A stretch of 64,000 nucleotides of DNA from Brevibacterium spongiae (GTDB lineage Bacteria > Actinomycetota > Actinomycetes > Actinomycetales > Brevibacteriaceae). Within the stretch, counting starts at the first letter, position 1, and each line of letters opens with the position of its first letter. The position numbers and the translations under genes are program-made. The notes beneath the pieces are model-generated. The model had not been told where the DNA came from, ran no database searches, and was given only the letters and a program-made list of their open reading frames with translations. Below, piece by piece: positions 8,334 to 16,090 of the stretch. The DNA lies in the NCBI RefSeq assembly GCF_026168515.1, contig NZ_CP093443.1:2108001-2172000 (forward strand). The letters run 5' to 3'.

Positions 8334-8996
8334 TCAGCGGATTCCGCCCCCGCCGACGGCACCTGATTGGGCGAGTCCGGCAGCGGTCACCGACATCGCC
8401 GCGAGCACGGGGACCGCACCCGAGTAGTCGATGACGGTGAACGAGCCCGGGGCCACACTCAGTCGTTGGAAGTCATCGAGGGGCATGCCCAGAGCATCGG
8501 CGATGATCGCCTTGATGATGTCGCCGTGAGAGACGACCATCGCCCACCGCGGTGACTCCTTCGACTCCTCCGCGCCGAGCTCGGCCACAAGCGAACGGAC
8601 GCGGTCAACGGATCGGCGGGCCGCCTCGGCGATGGATTCCCCTCCGGGGAACTCGGCCTGCGATGCACGTCGCAGCACCGTGGCCCACAGCGGTTCTTCG
8701 GCAAGTTCTTTCAGCGTCCGCCCGGTCCAGTCGCCGTAGTCGAGTTCGATGACGGACTCGTCGGCGGACACAGAATCGAATTCCGCTGCCCGCTGTGCGA
8801 TCTCCGCCGTCTCCGCACAGCGCTGCAGCGGCGAATGCAGCAGACGGGAGAAACGCCGGTTCGGCAGCAGCGCCAGGTTCGCTTCGAGCGCTGACGCTCC
8901 CGCATCGGTCAGGGACACGCCGGGAGCTCGTCCGGCCAGGATTCCGGACACATTGGCACTGGAGAGGCCGTGCCGCAGCAGAACGATGACGGGCAT
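8334..8996 (-). CDS. MSMEG_4193-type histidine phosphatase / putative phosphomutase
   Basis: A 220-residue histidine-phosphatase-superfamily protein. LLRHGLSSAN at the N-terminus holds the catalytic RHG, and VSHGDIIKAI near residue 155 the second His. The LAGRAPGVSLTDAG stretch is typical of the MSMEG_4193 subgroup (TIGR03848), which occurs with DUF3090, SCO1664 and mshC. Substrate unknown. No Shine-Dalgarno; TAATCT lies 7 nt before the ATG. Divergent from the DUF5703 gene with 37 bp between starts. Confidence 0.88.
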   Translation of the reverse strand: MPVIVLLRHGLSSANVSGILAGRAPGVSLTDAGASALEANLALLPNRRFSRLLHSPLQRCAETAEIAQRAAEFDSVSADESVIELDYGDWTGRTLKELAEEPLWATVLRRASQAEFPGGESIAEAARRSVDRVRSLVAELGAEESKESPRWAMVVSHGDIIKAIIADALGMPLDDFQRLSVAPGSFTVIDYSGAVPVLAAMSVTAAGLAQSGAVGGGGIR

Positions 8997-9003
8997 ACCA
9001 TCC

Positions 9004-9027
9004 AGATTAGCCCAGATCGTCTAGGGT
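9004..9027. promoter_or_regulatory. Divergent leaderless promoter pair
   Basis: Minus strand TAATCT (9009-9004) is 7 nt before the phosphomutase ATG; plus strand TAGGGT (9022-9027) is 6 nt before the DUF5703 ATG. Neither start has a ribosome site. Confidence 0.45.
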
Positions 9028-9033
9028 GGGCCT

Positions 9034-9237
9034 ATGAAACGTCAGCGTCCACGTATGACCTACGAGTTCCGCAAGGTCTCGTTCTCCAAGGATGTACCGC
9101 GCTCGGTGAGCCTGCAGGAGCTCAATGACGAGGCGGAATACGGCAAATGGGAGCTCGCCCGGACTCGGATCTCCGTCGGCGGAGTCCGCACCGTCTGGCT
9201 GCGCCGCAAAATCATGCCGCTGTCACTGAGCAGCTGA
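9034..9237 (+). CDS. DUF5703 family small protein
   Basis: A 67-residue basic protein (MTYEFRKVSFSKDVPRS..., ending in RRKIMPLSLSS) of the actinobacterial DUF5703 family, beta-rich with a conserved Tyr-Glu-Phe start. It ends 4 nt before the GTG of the DMT transporter, so the two are probably cotranscribed. Function unknown. A second in-frame ATG seven codons in (reading MTYEFRK) is an alternative start; the first is preferred because TAGGGT lies 6 nt before it. Confidence 0.78.
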   Translation: MKRQRPRMTYEFRKVSFSKDVPRSVSLQELNDEAEYGKWELARTRISVGGVRTVWLRRKIMPLSLSS

Positions 9238-9241
9238 GAGT

Positions 9242-10216
9242 GTGAGGTCTCAGCCTCTCCTCCCCGTCCTCTCCGCAGGGCTGATCACGGTCGTCGCTGG
9301 AGCGGCGATGTCCCTGCAGGGACGCGCGAACGGCCTGCTCGGTCAGGTGCTCGGCCATGCTGTCTTCGCCGCACTCGTCTCATTCGTCGTCGGACTCCTC
9401 GTCGTCGGCACCGCCCTCATCGTCTCGCCGCGCTCGCGCGGGGCCGTATGGCGGCTGCTCGGACTGCTGCGGCAGCGGTCCCTGCCGTGGTGGGTGATGC
9501 TCGGTGGGCTGAGCGGCGGACTCGTCGTCATCGCTCAGGCCCTGACCGTGCCGCTCATGGGCGTGGCGATGTTCACGATGGCCTTCGTCTCCGGGCAGGT
9601 CACCGGTGGACTCATCGTCGACTCCACCGATCTGCCGCCCGGCGGTCGCCGGCGACTCGATGTCCTCCGTGTGATCGGCGTGCTCATCGTGCTCGGGTCT
9701 TTGGCGCTCGGCGCCGGTCAGCGGCTGCAGACGGGAATCCCGCTGTGGGCTCCCCTGCTGCCGTTCGCCTCCGGAGCATTGACGAGTGTCCAGCAGGCTT
9801 TCAACGGCCGCATCCGCGCCGCCACCGGGTCTGCGGTCGTCGCGACGACGGTGAACTTCACCGTCGGCTTCGCCGCCCTTGTCCTCGGCACCGCGGTGCT
9901 GCTGGTCGCAGGGGTCCCGTGGGCCGGTCTTCCCACCGCACCGGATGAGTGGTGGATCATACTGGGCGGGGTCTTCGGGGTCATCTTCATCGCCTTGACG
10001 ACGGTGACGGTGGCCCGCCTCGGGGTGCTGCTGCTGAGCCTGTTCGCGCTCTTCGGCAATCTTCTCGGCGCGCTCCTGCTCGATGTGCTGTTGCCGATCC
10101 CGGGGTCGGTGGTCACGCTCACGACGGTTGTCAGCGCCGTCGGTGTGCTCGCCGGGATCGTCGTCACCGTCATGCCTTCATCAGGAAGTCCCCGAGCACG
10201 CGAGTCCCGAACTTGA
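9242..10216 (+). CDS. DMT family transporter (YdcZ/DUF606 tandem)
   Basis: A 324-residue, very hydrophobic protein with about ten membrane helices in two homologous halves: AGAAMSLQGRANGLLGQ in the first and PFASGALTSVQQAFNGRI in the second. This is the two-domain DUF606/YdcZ form of the drug/metabolite transporter superfamily. Substrate unknown. GTG start at 9242 with GAGAG a few nt upstream, 4 nt after the DUF5703 stop. Its 3' end overlaps the end of the convergent M20 peptidase gene by 47 bp. Confidence 0.87.
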   Translation: MRSQPLLPVLSAGLITVVAGAAMSLQGRANGLLGQVLGHAVFAALVSFVVGLLVVGTALIVSPRSRGAVWRLLGLLRQRSLPWWVMLGGLSGGLVVIAQALTVPLMGVAMFTMAFVSGQVTGGLIVDSTDLPPGGRRRLDVLRVIGVLIVLGSLALGAGQRLQTGIPLWAPLLPFASGALTSVQQAFNGRIRAATGSAVVATTVNFTVGFAALVLGTAVLLVAGVPWAGLPTAPDEWWIILGGVFGVIFIALTTVTVARLGVLLLSLFALFGNLLGALLLDVLLPIPGSVVTLTTVVSAVGVLAGIVVTVMPSSGSPRARESRT

Positions 10217-11477
10217 GGGCGGAGATCGGCACACGCTCGTCGACGCCGTGGAACATCGCGGGGAAATCGAGGTCGCCGGTCAGCTGCAGCGGTGCGAAAC
10301 CATAGCCGGTGATGCCCAGCTCTGCCATCGACTTGTTGTCCGTTCCGCCGGAGAGCGTGTACGGAAGCACCTTCGCACTCGGGTCGTCGGCCAGCAGGCT
10401 CGCCTTCATCTGCGCCACGAGCGGAGTGTCGAACGGGGCCTCGAGTGCCTCACCTTCGTCCTCGGCGGAGATGTCGATGCCCTCCCCTGCGAGCTCCTTG
10501 ATCGTGAGCATGACGTCTTCGTGCTGGCCGGGCAGGGTGCGGCAGTCGACGTAGGCCGTGGCCGTGCCGGGAATGACATTGTGCTTGTAGCCGGCGTCGA
10601 GGAAGGACGGGTTCGAGGTGTTCTGCAGGGTGGGGGCGACGAATTTCTCGACCGAGCCGAGTTCGGCCAGCAGCTGCGGGATCGTCTCCGACCGGAACTC
10701 GATGCCTGTCAGCTCCGAGACGCCCTCGAGCAGCTTCCGGGTGGCCAGCGGGATGTCCTGCGGCCAGGGATGGTTGCCGATGCGCGAGATCGCCTCGGCC
10801 AAACGGGTGACAGGGTTGTCGTCATTGCGCTGGGAGCCGTGCCCGGCGGTGCCGTGGGCGATGAGGTTGAGCCAGGCCAGGCCCTTCTCGGCTGTCTGGA
10901 TGAGGTAGACGCGCTGACCGCGGATGTCGACGGAGTAGCCGCCGACCTCGGAGATCGCCTCGGTGGCACCGGAGAAGAGCTCCGGGCGATTGCGCACCAT
11001 ATGACGGGCGCCGTAGTTGCCGCCGGCTTCCTCATCGGCGAAGAAGGCGATGATGAGGTCGCGGCGCGGGCGCAGACCCTGGGCCATCATCGCCCGGACA
11101 GAGGCGATGATCATCGCGTCCATATCCTTCATGTCCACCGCTCCCCTGCCCCACAGCAGGCCGTCCTTGATGACGCCTTCGAAGGGATCGACGCTCCAGT
11201 CCTCGGCAGCCGCGGGCACGACGTCGGTGTGACCGTGGACGACGAGCGCGGGCGCGCTCGGATCCGTGCCCTCGACGCGGGCGACGAGATTGGCCCGGCC
11301 GGGTGAGGATTCGACGATCTCGGACTTCAGGTCCACCTCGGCGAACCAGGAGGCGATGAGTTCCGCGGCAGGCAGCTCCGGGTTGGCTTTGTTGCCGCCC
11401 CAGTTCTGAGTGTCGATGCGGATGAGCTGGCGGCACAGTTCGGTGACTTCCGCCTCGGCGGCGCTGAAATCAGACAC
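10170..11477 (-). CDS. M20 family metallopeptidase (ArgE/DapE/CPG2-like)
   Basis: A 435-residue zinc hydrolase. The metal and catalytic segments are VVHGHTDVVPA near residue 83, WGRGAVDMKD, and FADEEAGG with the general-base Glu, plus the dimerisation-domain GHGSQRNDDN. This is the M20/M25/M40 group of cytosolic dipeptidases and deacylases; the exact substrate is unknown. I prefer the GTG at 11477 (reads M-S-D-F-S), with GGGAG 5-6 nt upstream, over the in-frame GTG at 11507 that lacks one. Overlaps the convergent transporter at its 3' end. Confidence 0.88.
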   Translation of the reverse strand: MSDFSAAEAEVTELCRQLIRIDTQNWGGNKANPELPAAELIASWFAEVDLKSEIVESSPGRANLVARVEGTDPSAPALVVHGHTDVVPAAAEDWSVDPFEGVIKDGLLWGRGAVDMKDMDAMIIASVRAMMAQGLRPRRDLIIAFFADEEAGGNYGARHMVRNRPELFSGATEAISEVGGYSVDIRGQRVYLIQTAEKGLAWLNLIAHGTAGHGSQRNDDNPVTRLAEAISRIGNHPWPQDIPLATRKLLEGVSELTGIEFRSETIPQLLAELGSVEKFVAPTLQNTSNPSFLDAGYKHNVIPGTATAYVDCRTLPGQHEDVMLTIKELAGEGIDISAEDEGEALEAPFDTPLVAQMKASLLADDPSAKVLPYTLSGGTDNKSMAELGITGYGFAPLQLTGDLDFPAMFHGVDERVPISALKFGTRVLGDFLMKA

Positions 11478-11702
11478 AGGGACTCCCGTCGGTGGTGATC
11501 CGATCACGCTTCTGCGCGGTGATCGTACGGCTGTCTCCCACCGTATCCCACCCGCGAGCCCGGCTCACAGACAAACGGGCGTGTATCAGCGGGTCAGAAG
11601 TTCACACGTGGTGTTCGTGATCAGGACGCGGCGAATGAGTTCTGAACCCGCGGAAGCTCCGGAAGCCCCTATGCCGCGAAAACTCCGACTGCAGAATGCG
11701 AA

Positions 11703-11734
11703 GATGGCCCCCGGATCGAAATCCGGAGGCCATC
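11703..11734 (-). terminator. Hairpin terminator of tRNA-Leu
   Basis: A 14-bp stem (one G-T pair) with a TTCG tetraloop: GATGGCCTCCGGAT / ATCCGGGGGCCATC. It begins about 10 nt past the tRNA 3' end. No strong U run follows, as is common in actinobacteria. Confidence 0.8.
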
Positions 11735-11743
11735 TCCATGTTG

Positions 11744-11831
11744 TGCGCGAAGGGGGACTTGAACCCCCACGCCCGATAAGTTGGGCACTAGCACCTCAAG
11801 CTAGCGCGTCTACCAATTCCGCCACTCGCGC
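11744..11831 (-). tRNA. tRNA-Leu (anticodon GAG)
   Basis: An 88-nt class II tRNA. Acceptor GCGCGAG pairs with TTCGCGC (last pair G-U); D-arm GGCGGAATTGGTAGAC; anticodon stem CTAGC/GCTAG with loop TTGAGGT giving GAG; long variable arm (TGCCCAACTTATCGGGCG); T-arm GGGGGTTCAAGTCCCCC. CCA is not encoded. It reads CUC/CUU leucine codons. Confidence 0.96.
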
Positions 11832-11912
11832 TGGCAACAGAGATAACTCTACATGCGCGAGAGGGCGTCGCAAAATCGAAATCGGCATTTGTGACGCACT
11901 CCACTTTTCAGG

Positions 11913-12767
11913 TCATCCTTCGAGGTGTGCCACCTGCGTGAGCACGTGCGGTTTGCCCGATTTGGGGTGGAACACCGCCGACCGCGAGGCCTCGTGACGG
12001 CGTCCTTCCAGCAGCGCATAACCGGCTGTGCCCGGCAGCAGGATCGGCTTCGCGAAGGACACGTCCCAGCGGTAGGACTCCAGTCGCGGATCCATCGCCG
12101 ACAGTGCCCGAGAGGCCGTGTACATGCCGTGGGCGATCTGCCTCGGAAAGCCGAAGCCCTTCGCCGCCAGACCGTTGAGGTGGATGGGATTGAAATCGCC
12201 GGAGACCTGCGCGTAGCGCTGCCCGATGATCGGATCCAGACGCCACAGCGCGCTCGGGCGCGGAGCCTCGAATTGTGCGTGCGGAACCTGGGCTCGCGCC
12301 TGGACACCCGGCAGCTTCTTGCCCTTGGCGAGATAGGTCGAGACCTCGTCCATCACGGGACGTCCTTCGACGTGCGCGGTGACCTGCACCTCGATCGTCG
12401 TGCCCTTCGCGTGCTCGAACGGTCCTGCGAGTTCGACGTGGAAGTCGACGACCTCGCCGAGGCGGGCCGGCGACAGCATGTCCACGCGGTTGTGGATGTG
12501 GACCATGCCCAGCATCGGCAGAGGCACATCGGGGTCCGAGAGCAGCTGCATGGACAGGGGGAACGCGAGTACGTGCAGGTAGCCGGGGTGGACGATATCG
12601 CCCAGCCTCTGCTCGACGACGTGCGCGAAACCGGAATAGGCGACCGGCTCGAGCGGGATGCTGCGGTCGAGCGACCGCTGCGGCAGGTCGGGTCCGGTCC
12701 GCGGTCCCACGGGCAGGGTCTTGATCAGTGCGCGGGCGTAGACGGGGAGCATCGATCCTGCCATCAT
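11913..12767 (-). CDS. MaoC family (R)-hydratase, HtdX-like
   Basis: A 284-residue double hot-dog protein. The C-terminal half has the hydratase-2 motif YAQVSGDFNPIHLNGLAAK with catalytic Asp and His, and GFPRQIAHGMYT. It resembles M. tuberculosis HtdX (Rv0241c), a (3R)-hydroxyacyl-thioester dehydratase. The start at 12767 overlaps the stop of the FabG4-like gene by 4 bp (ATGA), so the two are translationally coupled. A second ATG at 12764 is possible. Likely role: hydration/dehydration of enoyl/hydroxyacyl thioesters with the neighbouring reductase and thiolase. Confidence 0.9.
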   Translation of the reverse strand: MMAGSMLPVYARALIKTLPVGPRTGPDLPQRSLDRSIPLEPVAYSGFAHVVEQRLGDIVHPGYLHVLAFPLSMQLLSDPDVPLPMLGMVHIHNRVDMLSPARLGEVVDFHVELAGPFEHAKGTTIEVQVTAHVEGRPVMDEVSTYLAKGKKLPGVQARAQVPHAQFEAPRPSALWRLDPIIGQRYAQVSGDFNPIHLNGLAAKGFGFPRQIAHGMYTASRALSAMDPRLESYRWDVSFAKPILLPGTAGYALLEGRRHEASRSAVFHPKSGKPHVLTQVAHLEG

Positions 12768-14116
12768 GCACCCACCATGTTCTGTCCGCAGACGCGCAGG
12801 GTCTCACCGTTGATGCCGCGGGCTCCGCTCGAGGCGAGGAAGCTGATCGCCTCGGCGACGTCGACCGGCTGTCCGCCCTGCTGCAGGCTGGAGAGTCGGC
12901 GGGCGACCTGGCGGGTCAGCGTCGGCATCTTCGCGGTCATGTCCGTTTCGATGAAGCCGGGGGCGACGGCGTTGATCGCTCCGCCGCGGGAGGCGAAGTC
13001 GTCCGCCGAGGCGGCCGTGAGTCCGATGACACCGGCCTTCGAGGTGGCGTAGTTCGTCTGCCCCCGGTTTCCGGCGATGCCCGAGGTCGAAGCCAGGGAC
13101 ACGACCTGGGCTCCGTCGGCGAAGAGGCCCTTATCGGCCAGATGGGCGTTGATCATCGTCTGCGCGGCGATGTTGACCGCGATGACCGAGTCCCACTTGC
13201 CGGCATCCATGTTCGCGAGCATCTTATCGCGGGTGATGCCCGCATTGTGGATGAGGATGTCGACGGGAGCTGCGACCGCCTCGGCGATCTTGTCCGCTGC
13301 GTCTGCGGCGGTGATGTCGAGCTGGACGGACTTGCCGCCGATCTCATTCATCACCTGCGCCAGGGGCTGACCGGCCTGCGGCATGTCGACACCGATGACG
13401 GAGGCGCCGTCTCGGGCGAGGTTGCGGGCGATCGCCGCTCCGATGCCGCGGGCGGCACCCGTGACGACGGCGGTGCGTCCGGCCAGTGGTCCCTGGGCGC
13501 CCGTGGACATGAAGTCCTTGAGGCTCAGGCGGTCACCGGCGGCGGAGGACACGGTGAGGAACTGCCCGGACACATAGGCGGACTTGCCCGAGAGCAGGAA
13601 CCACAGTGCTGCGGTCACCGAGGGTGCGGTGAGATCGACACCGTCGAGGAGGATCCCATTGGCGGTGGCACCCGCGCGCATCTCGTGGGCGACCGAACGG
13701 GTGAAGCCCGTGATGCCCTGAGTGGTGGCGGCCTGTTCCGGTGTCTGGTTCGTCGGATCCGGTGCGGTCGAGATCGTGATCATGCGACCGCAGGTCGCCA
13801 GCGATCGCAGCGCCGCACCGACTTCGAGGACGACGGGTGAGAGCGCCGCCGGCGACTGCGCATCGTCGAGGACGGCGATGATCGCACGCACCTTCTCACC
13901 GGTCTGGGCGTTCCGGCGCACCTCGAGGCCGTTCTCCAGCAGGAGGTCGGCGAGGCTCTGTGCGCCGGCTCCGGTGCCGAGGACCAGCACCGGCCTGTTG
14001 GTGTAGCTGGCCGGGGTGGAGCCGAACCGATTGAGTTCGACCGGCTGCGGCAGGCCGAGGGTCTTCGCGACCTGCTTCAGAGGTCCGTTGACGAGGGAGA
14101 GATATGTGTCTTTCAT
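12764..14116 (-). CDS. 3-oxoacyl-ACP/CoA reductase, long FabG4-type
   Basis: A 450-residue high-molecular-weight FabG. The N-terminal ~200 residues form a degenerate flavodoxin-like region; the C-terminal classical SDR domain has VVTGAARGIGAAI for NAD(P) binding, HNAGITRDKML, catalytic Ser in VSLASTSG and Tyr/Lys in YATSK. Length and layout match M. tuberculosis FabG4 (Rv0242c, about 454 residues), an NADH-dependent 3-oxoacyl reductase. It overlaps the thiolase gene upstream by 4 bp and the MaoC gene downstream by 4 bp. Confidence 0.92.
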   Translation of the reverse strand: MKDTYLSLVNGPLKQVAKTLGLPQPVELNRFGSTPASYTNRPVLVLGTGAGAQSLADLLLENGLEVRRNAQTGEKVRAIIAVLDDAQSPAALSPVVLEVGAALRSLATCGRMITISTAPDPTNQTPEQAATTQGITGFTRSVAHEMRAGATANGILLDGVDLTAPSVTAALWFLLSGKSAYVSGQFLTVSSAAGDRLSLKDFMSTGAQGPLAGRTAVVTGAARGIGAAIARNLARDGASVIGVDMPQAGQPLAQVMNEIGGKSVQLDITAADAADKIAEAVAAPVDILIHNAGITRDKMLANMDAGKWDSVIAVNIAAQTMINAHLADKGLFADGAQVVSLASTSGIAGNRGQTNYATSKAGVIGLTAASADDFASRGGAINAVAPGFIETDMTAKMPTLTRQVARRLSSLQQGGQPVDVAEAISFLASSGARGINGETLRVCGQNMVGA

Positions 14117-15408
14117 ACTGCCTCCACAATCGCGGTCAGTCCCTGTCCGCCTGCGGCGCAGATCGAGACCAGGGAACGCTTCTTGCCGGTGGTCTTCAGG
14201 TGCTTGGCGGTGCTGGCGACGATGCGTCCGCCGGTGGCCGCGAAGGGGTGACCGGCGGCGAGACTCGAGCCCAGCGGGTTGAGCTTGTCCCGATCGATGG
14301 TGCCCAGTGCCTTGTCGAGTCCGGCCTTCTCCTTGCAGAACTCCTCGGACTCCCAGGCTGCCATGTGGGAGAGCACGGTGGAGGCGAAGGCCTCGTGGAT
14401 CTCGAAGACGTCGAAGTCATCGAACGTCAGTCCATTGCGGGCCAGCAGACGCGGCACAGCATAGGCCGGAGCCATGAGCAGACCCTCGGCTCCGTCGACG
14501 AAGTCCACCGCCGCGGCTTCGGCGTCGACGAGACGCGCCAGCGGAGTGAAGCCGTGCTCGGCAGCCCAGTCTTCGCTGCCCAGCAGCACCGAAGAGGCTC
14601 CGTCGGTCAGCGGCGTCGAGTTGCCGGCAGTCATCGTCGCCTCGGCAGACAGCTTCTTGCCGAAGACCGGGTTGAGCTTCGCCAGGGATTCCATCGACGA
14701 GTCGGCACGCATGTTCGTGTCGCGGCTGACTCCCAGGTACGGGGTGGTGAGGTCGTCGAAGAATCCGGACTCCCAGGCCGCGGCGAGGTTGCGGTGCGAG
14801 GCCACGGCGAGTTCGTCCTGAGCCTGGCGGGTGATGGCCCATTCCGCAGTGGTGATCGCCTGGTGTTCGCCCATGCTCAGACCCGTGCGCGGCTCACCGG
14901 TGCTCGGGGCCTGCGGGGCGAGGTAGGCGGGACGGATCTGCGAGGCGATCTTGGCCTTCTGCACCATCGTCTTCGCTCGGGTGAGTTCGAGCAGGATCTC
15001 GCGCATCGAATCGTTGACGACGATCGGGGCGTCCGAGGCCGAGTCGACGCCCGAGGCGATGCCCGATTCGATCTGGCCGGCGTTGATCTTGTTGTTGAGG
15101 CTGACCACGGCCTCCAGCCCGGTGGCGCAGGCCTGGCCGAGATCGAAGGCCGGGGTCGTCGGGGACAGCGCGGATCCGAGAACTGCCTCACGGGTGAGGT
15201 TGAAGTCCTTCGAATGTTTGAGGACGGCGCCACCGGCGACCTCTCCGATGTTCTCGCCGGCCAGCCCGAAACGGGCGACGAGCCCGTCGATGGCCGATGT
15301 GAGCATATCGAGATTGGTGGCCTTCGCGTACTGCTTGTTCGAGCGCGCGAAGGGAATGCGGTTGCCGCCGAGGATGACGGCGCGTTGGGTGGGAGCGGAC
15401 ATGTGCAC
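14113..15408 (-). CDS. Acetyl-CoA C-acyltransferase (thiolase), FadA2-like
   Basis: A 431-residue thiolase. The acyl-forming Cys is in LGQACATGLEA, the His in IHEAFAST, the general-base Cys in ICAAGGQG, and the CoA-site loop is NPLGSSLAAGHPFAATGG. The family cleaves 3-ketoacyl-CoA in beta-oxidation or condenses acetyl-CoA. It is first in a minus-strand operon with the FabG4- and HtdX-like genes, as M. tuberculosis fadA2 (Rv0243) neighbours Rv0241c-0242c. GGAGG precedes the ATG. Divergent from the TetR gene by 52 bp. Confidence 0.92.
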   Translation of the reverse strand: MHMSAPTQRAVILGGNRIPFARSNKQYAKATNLDMLTSAIDGLVARFGLAGENIGEVAGGAVLKHSKDFNLTREAVLGSALSPTTPAFDLGQACATGLEAVVSLNNKINAGQIESGIASGVDSASDAPIVVNDSMREILLELTRAKTMVQKAKIASQIRPAYLAPQAPSTGEPRTGLSMGEHQAITTAEWAITRQAQDELAVASHRNLAAAWESGFFDDLTTPYLGVSRDTNMRADSSMESLAKLNPVFGKKLSAEATMTAGNSTPLTDGASSVLLGSEDWAAEHGFTPLARLVDAEAAAVDFVDGAEGLLMAPAYAVPRLLARNGLTFDDFDVFEIHEAFASTVLSHMAAWESEEFCKEKAGLDKALGTIDRDKLNPLGSSLAAGHPFAATGGRIVASTAKHLKTTGKKRSLVSICAAGGQGLTAIVEAV

Positions 15409-15431
15409 CTCCGAATGGTTGATTTAGCTGT

Positions 15432-15454
15432 TACCGACAGTACCTGATACCGTC
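15432..15454. promoter_or_regulatory. Direct-repeat operator candidate between thiolase and TetR genes
   Basis: Two TACCGNC copies, TACCGAC at 15432 and TACCGTC at 15448, lie 16 bp apart in the 52-bp divergent spacer. TACCGT (15448-15453) is also a -10-like hexamer 7 nt before the TetR ATG, so a bound regulator would block it. Autoregulation is inferred. Confidence 0.35.
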
Positions 15455-15460
15455 TGTTCC

Positions 15461-16090
15461 ATGAAATCGATCACAGACGGTCGTTCCACGCGGTGGCAGA
15501 AGCACCGCGATGAACGTCGTCGCGAACTGCTGCGAGCGGTCCGACTCGTCGTCGACGAACACGGCGACGAACTCTCGATGGACCAGATCTCGGAATATTC
15601 GGGGACCACGAAATCCGTGCTCTACCGATACTTCACCGACCGGGCGGGTCTGCAGGCTGCGATGGGCGAATGGGCGATGGGCCTCATCGTCCGCTCTCTC
15701 GATGACGCGGCAGCCGCCTCGGTGCGCGAGGACGGTTCGGTGCGGGATGACGACTCGCCGACCGGTCACGAGGCGTTGGCCGCGATGATCCGGGCCTTCG
15801 TCAACCTCGCCGGCGAATCGCCGAACATCTATCGGTTCTGCGACACCGCGGTGAACCGATTCGCCCCTGAGGAGACCGGCGGCTTCTTCAATTCGATCGC
15901 CACACTCTTGGCCGAACGGCTCGGCATCGACGGAGAACGGGCCCGGCTGTGGTCGGCCGGCGCGATCGGCTTCGTCCGCGCAGCGACGGAAACCTGGCTG
16001 TCGAACCCGGACAGTCCCGAAGAATTCACCACCACCATCACGGATTGGCTCTGGGCATCCCTGCCCGAACAACGAGGAGAAGAACTATGA
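15461..16090 (+). CDS. TetR/AcrR family transcriptional regulator
   Basis: A 209-residue protein with an N-terminal TetR helix-turn-helix (ELSMDQISEYSGTTKSVLYRYFTDRAGLQ, residues about 36-64) and a helical C-terminal ligand domain. Its stop overlaps the start of the acyl-CoA dehydrogenase by 4 bp, and it is divergent from the thiolase operon, so it probably controls both, perhaps sensing an acyl-CoA. No Shine-Dalgarno; TACCGT lies 7 nt upstream. Confidence 0.9.
   Translation: MKSITDGRSTRWQKHRDERRRELLRAVRLVVDEHGDELSMDQISEYSGTTKSVLYRYFTDRAGLQAAMGEWAMGLIVRSLDDAAAASVREDGSVRDDDSPTGHEALAAMIRAFVNLAGESPNIYRFCDTAVNRFAPEETGGFFNSIATLLAERLGIDGERARLWSAGAIGFVRAATETWLSNPDSPEEFTTTITDWLWASLPEQRGEEL

Noticed and set aside
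7344..8366. 340-residue plus-strand frame over uppP
   Set aside because: Arg/His-rich shadow frame; uppP in the other frame carries all family motifs.
15949..16086. Longer start of the acyl-CoA dehydrogenase
   Set aside because: This extension overlaps the TetR gene in another frame and has no ribosome site; the ATG at 16087 fits the family.
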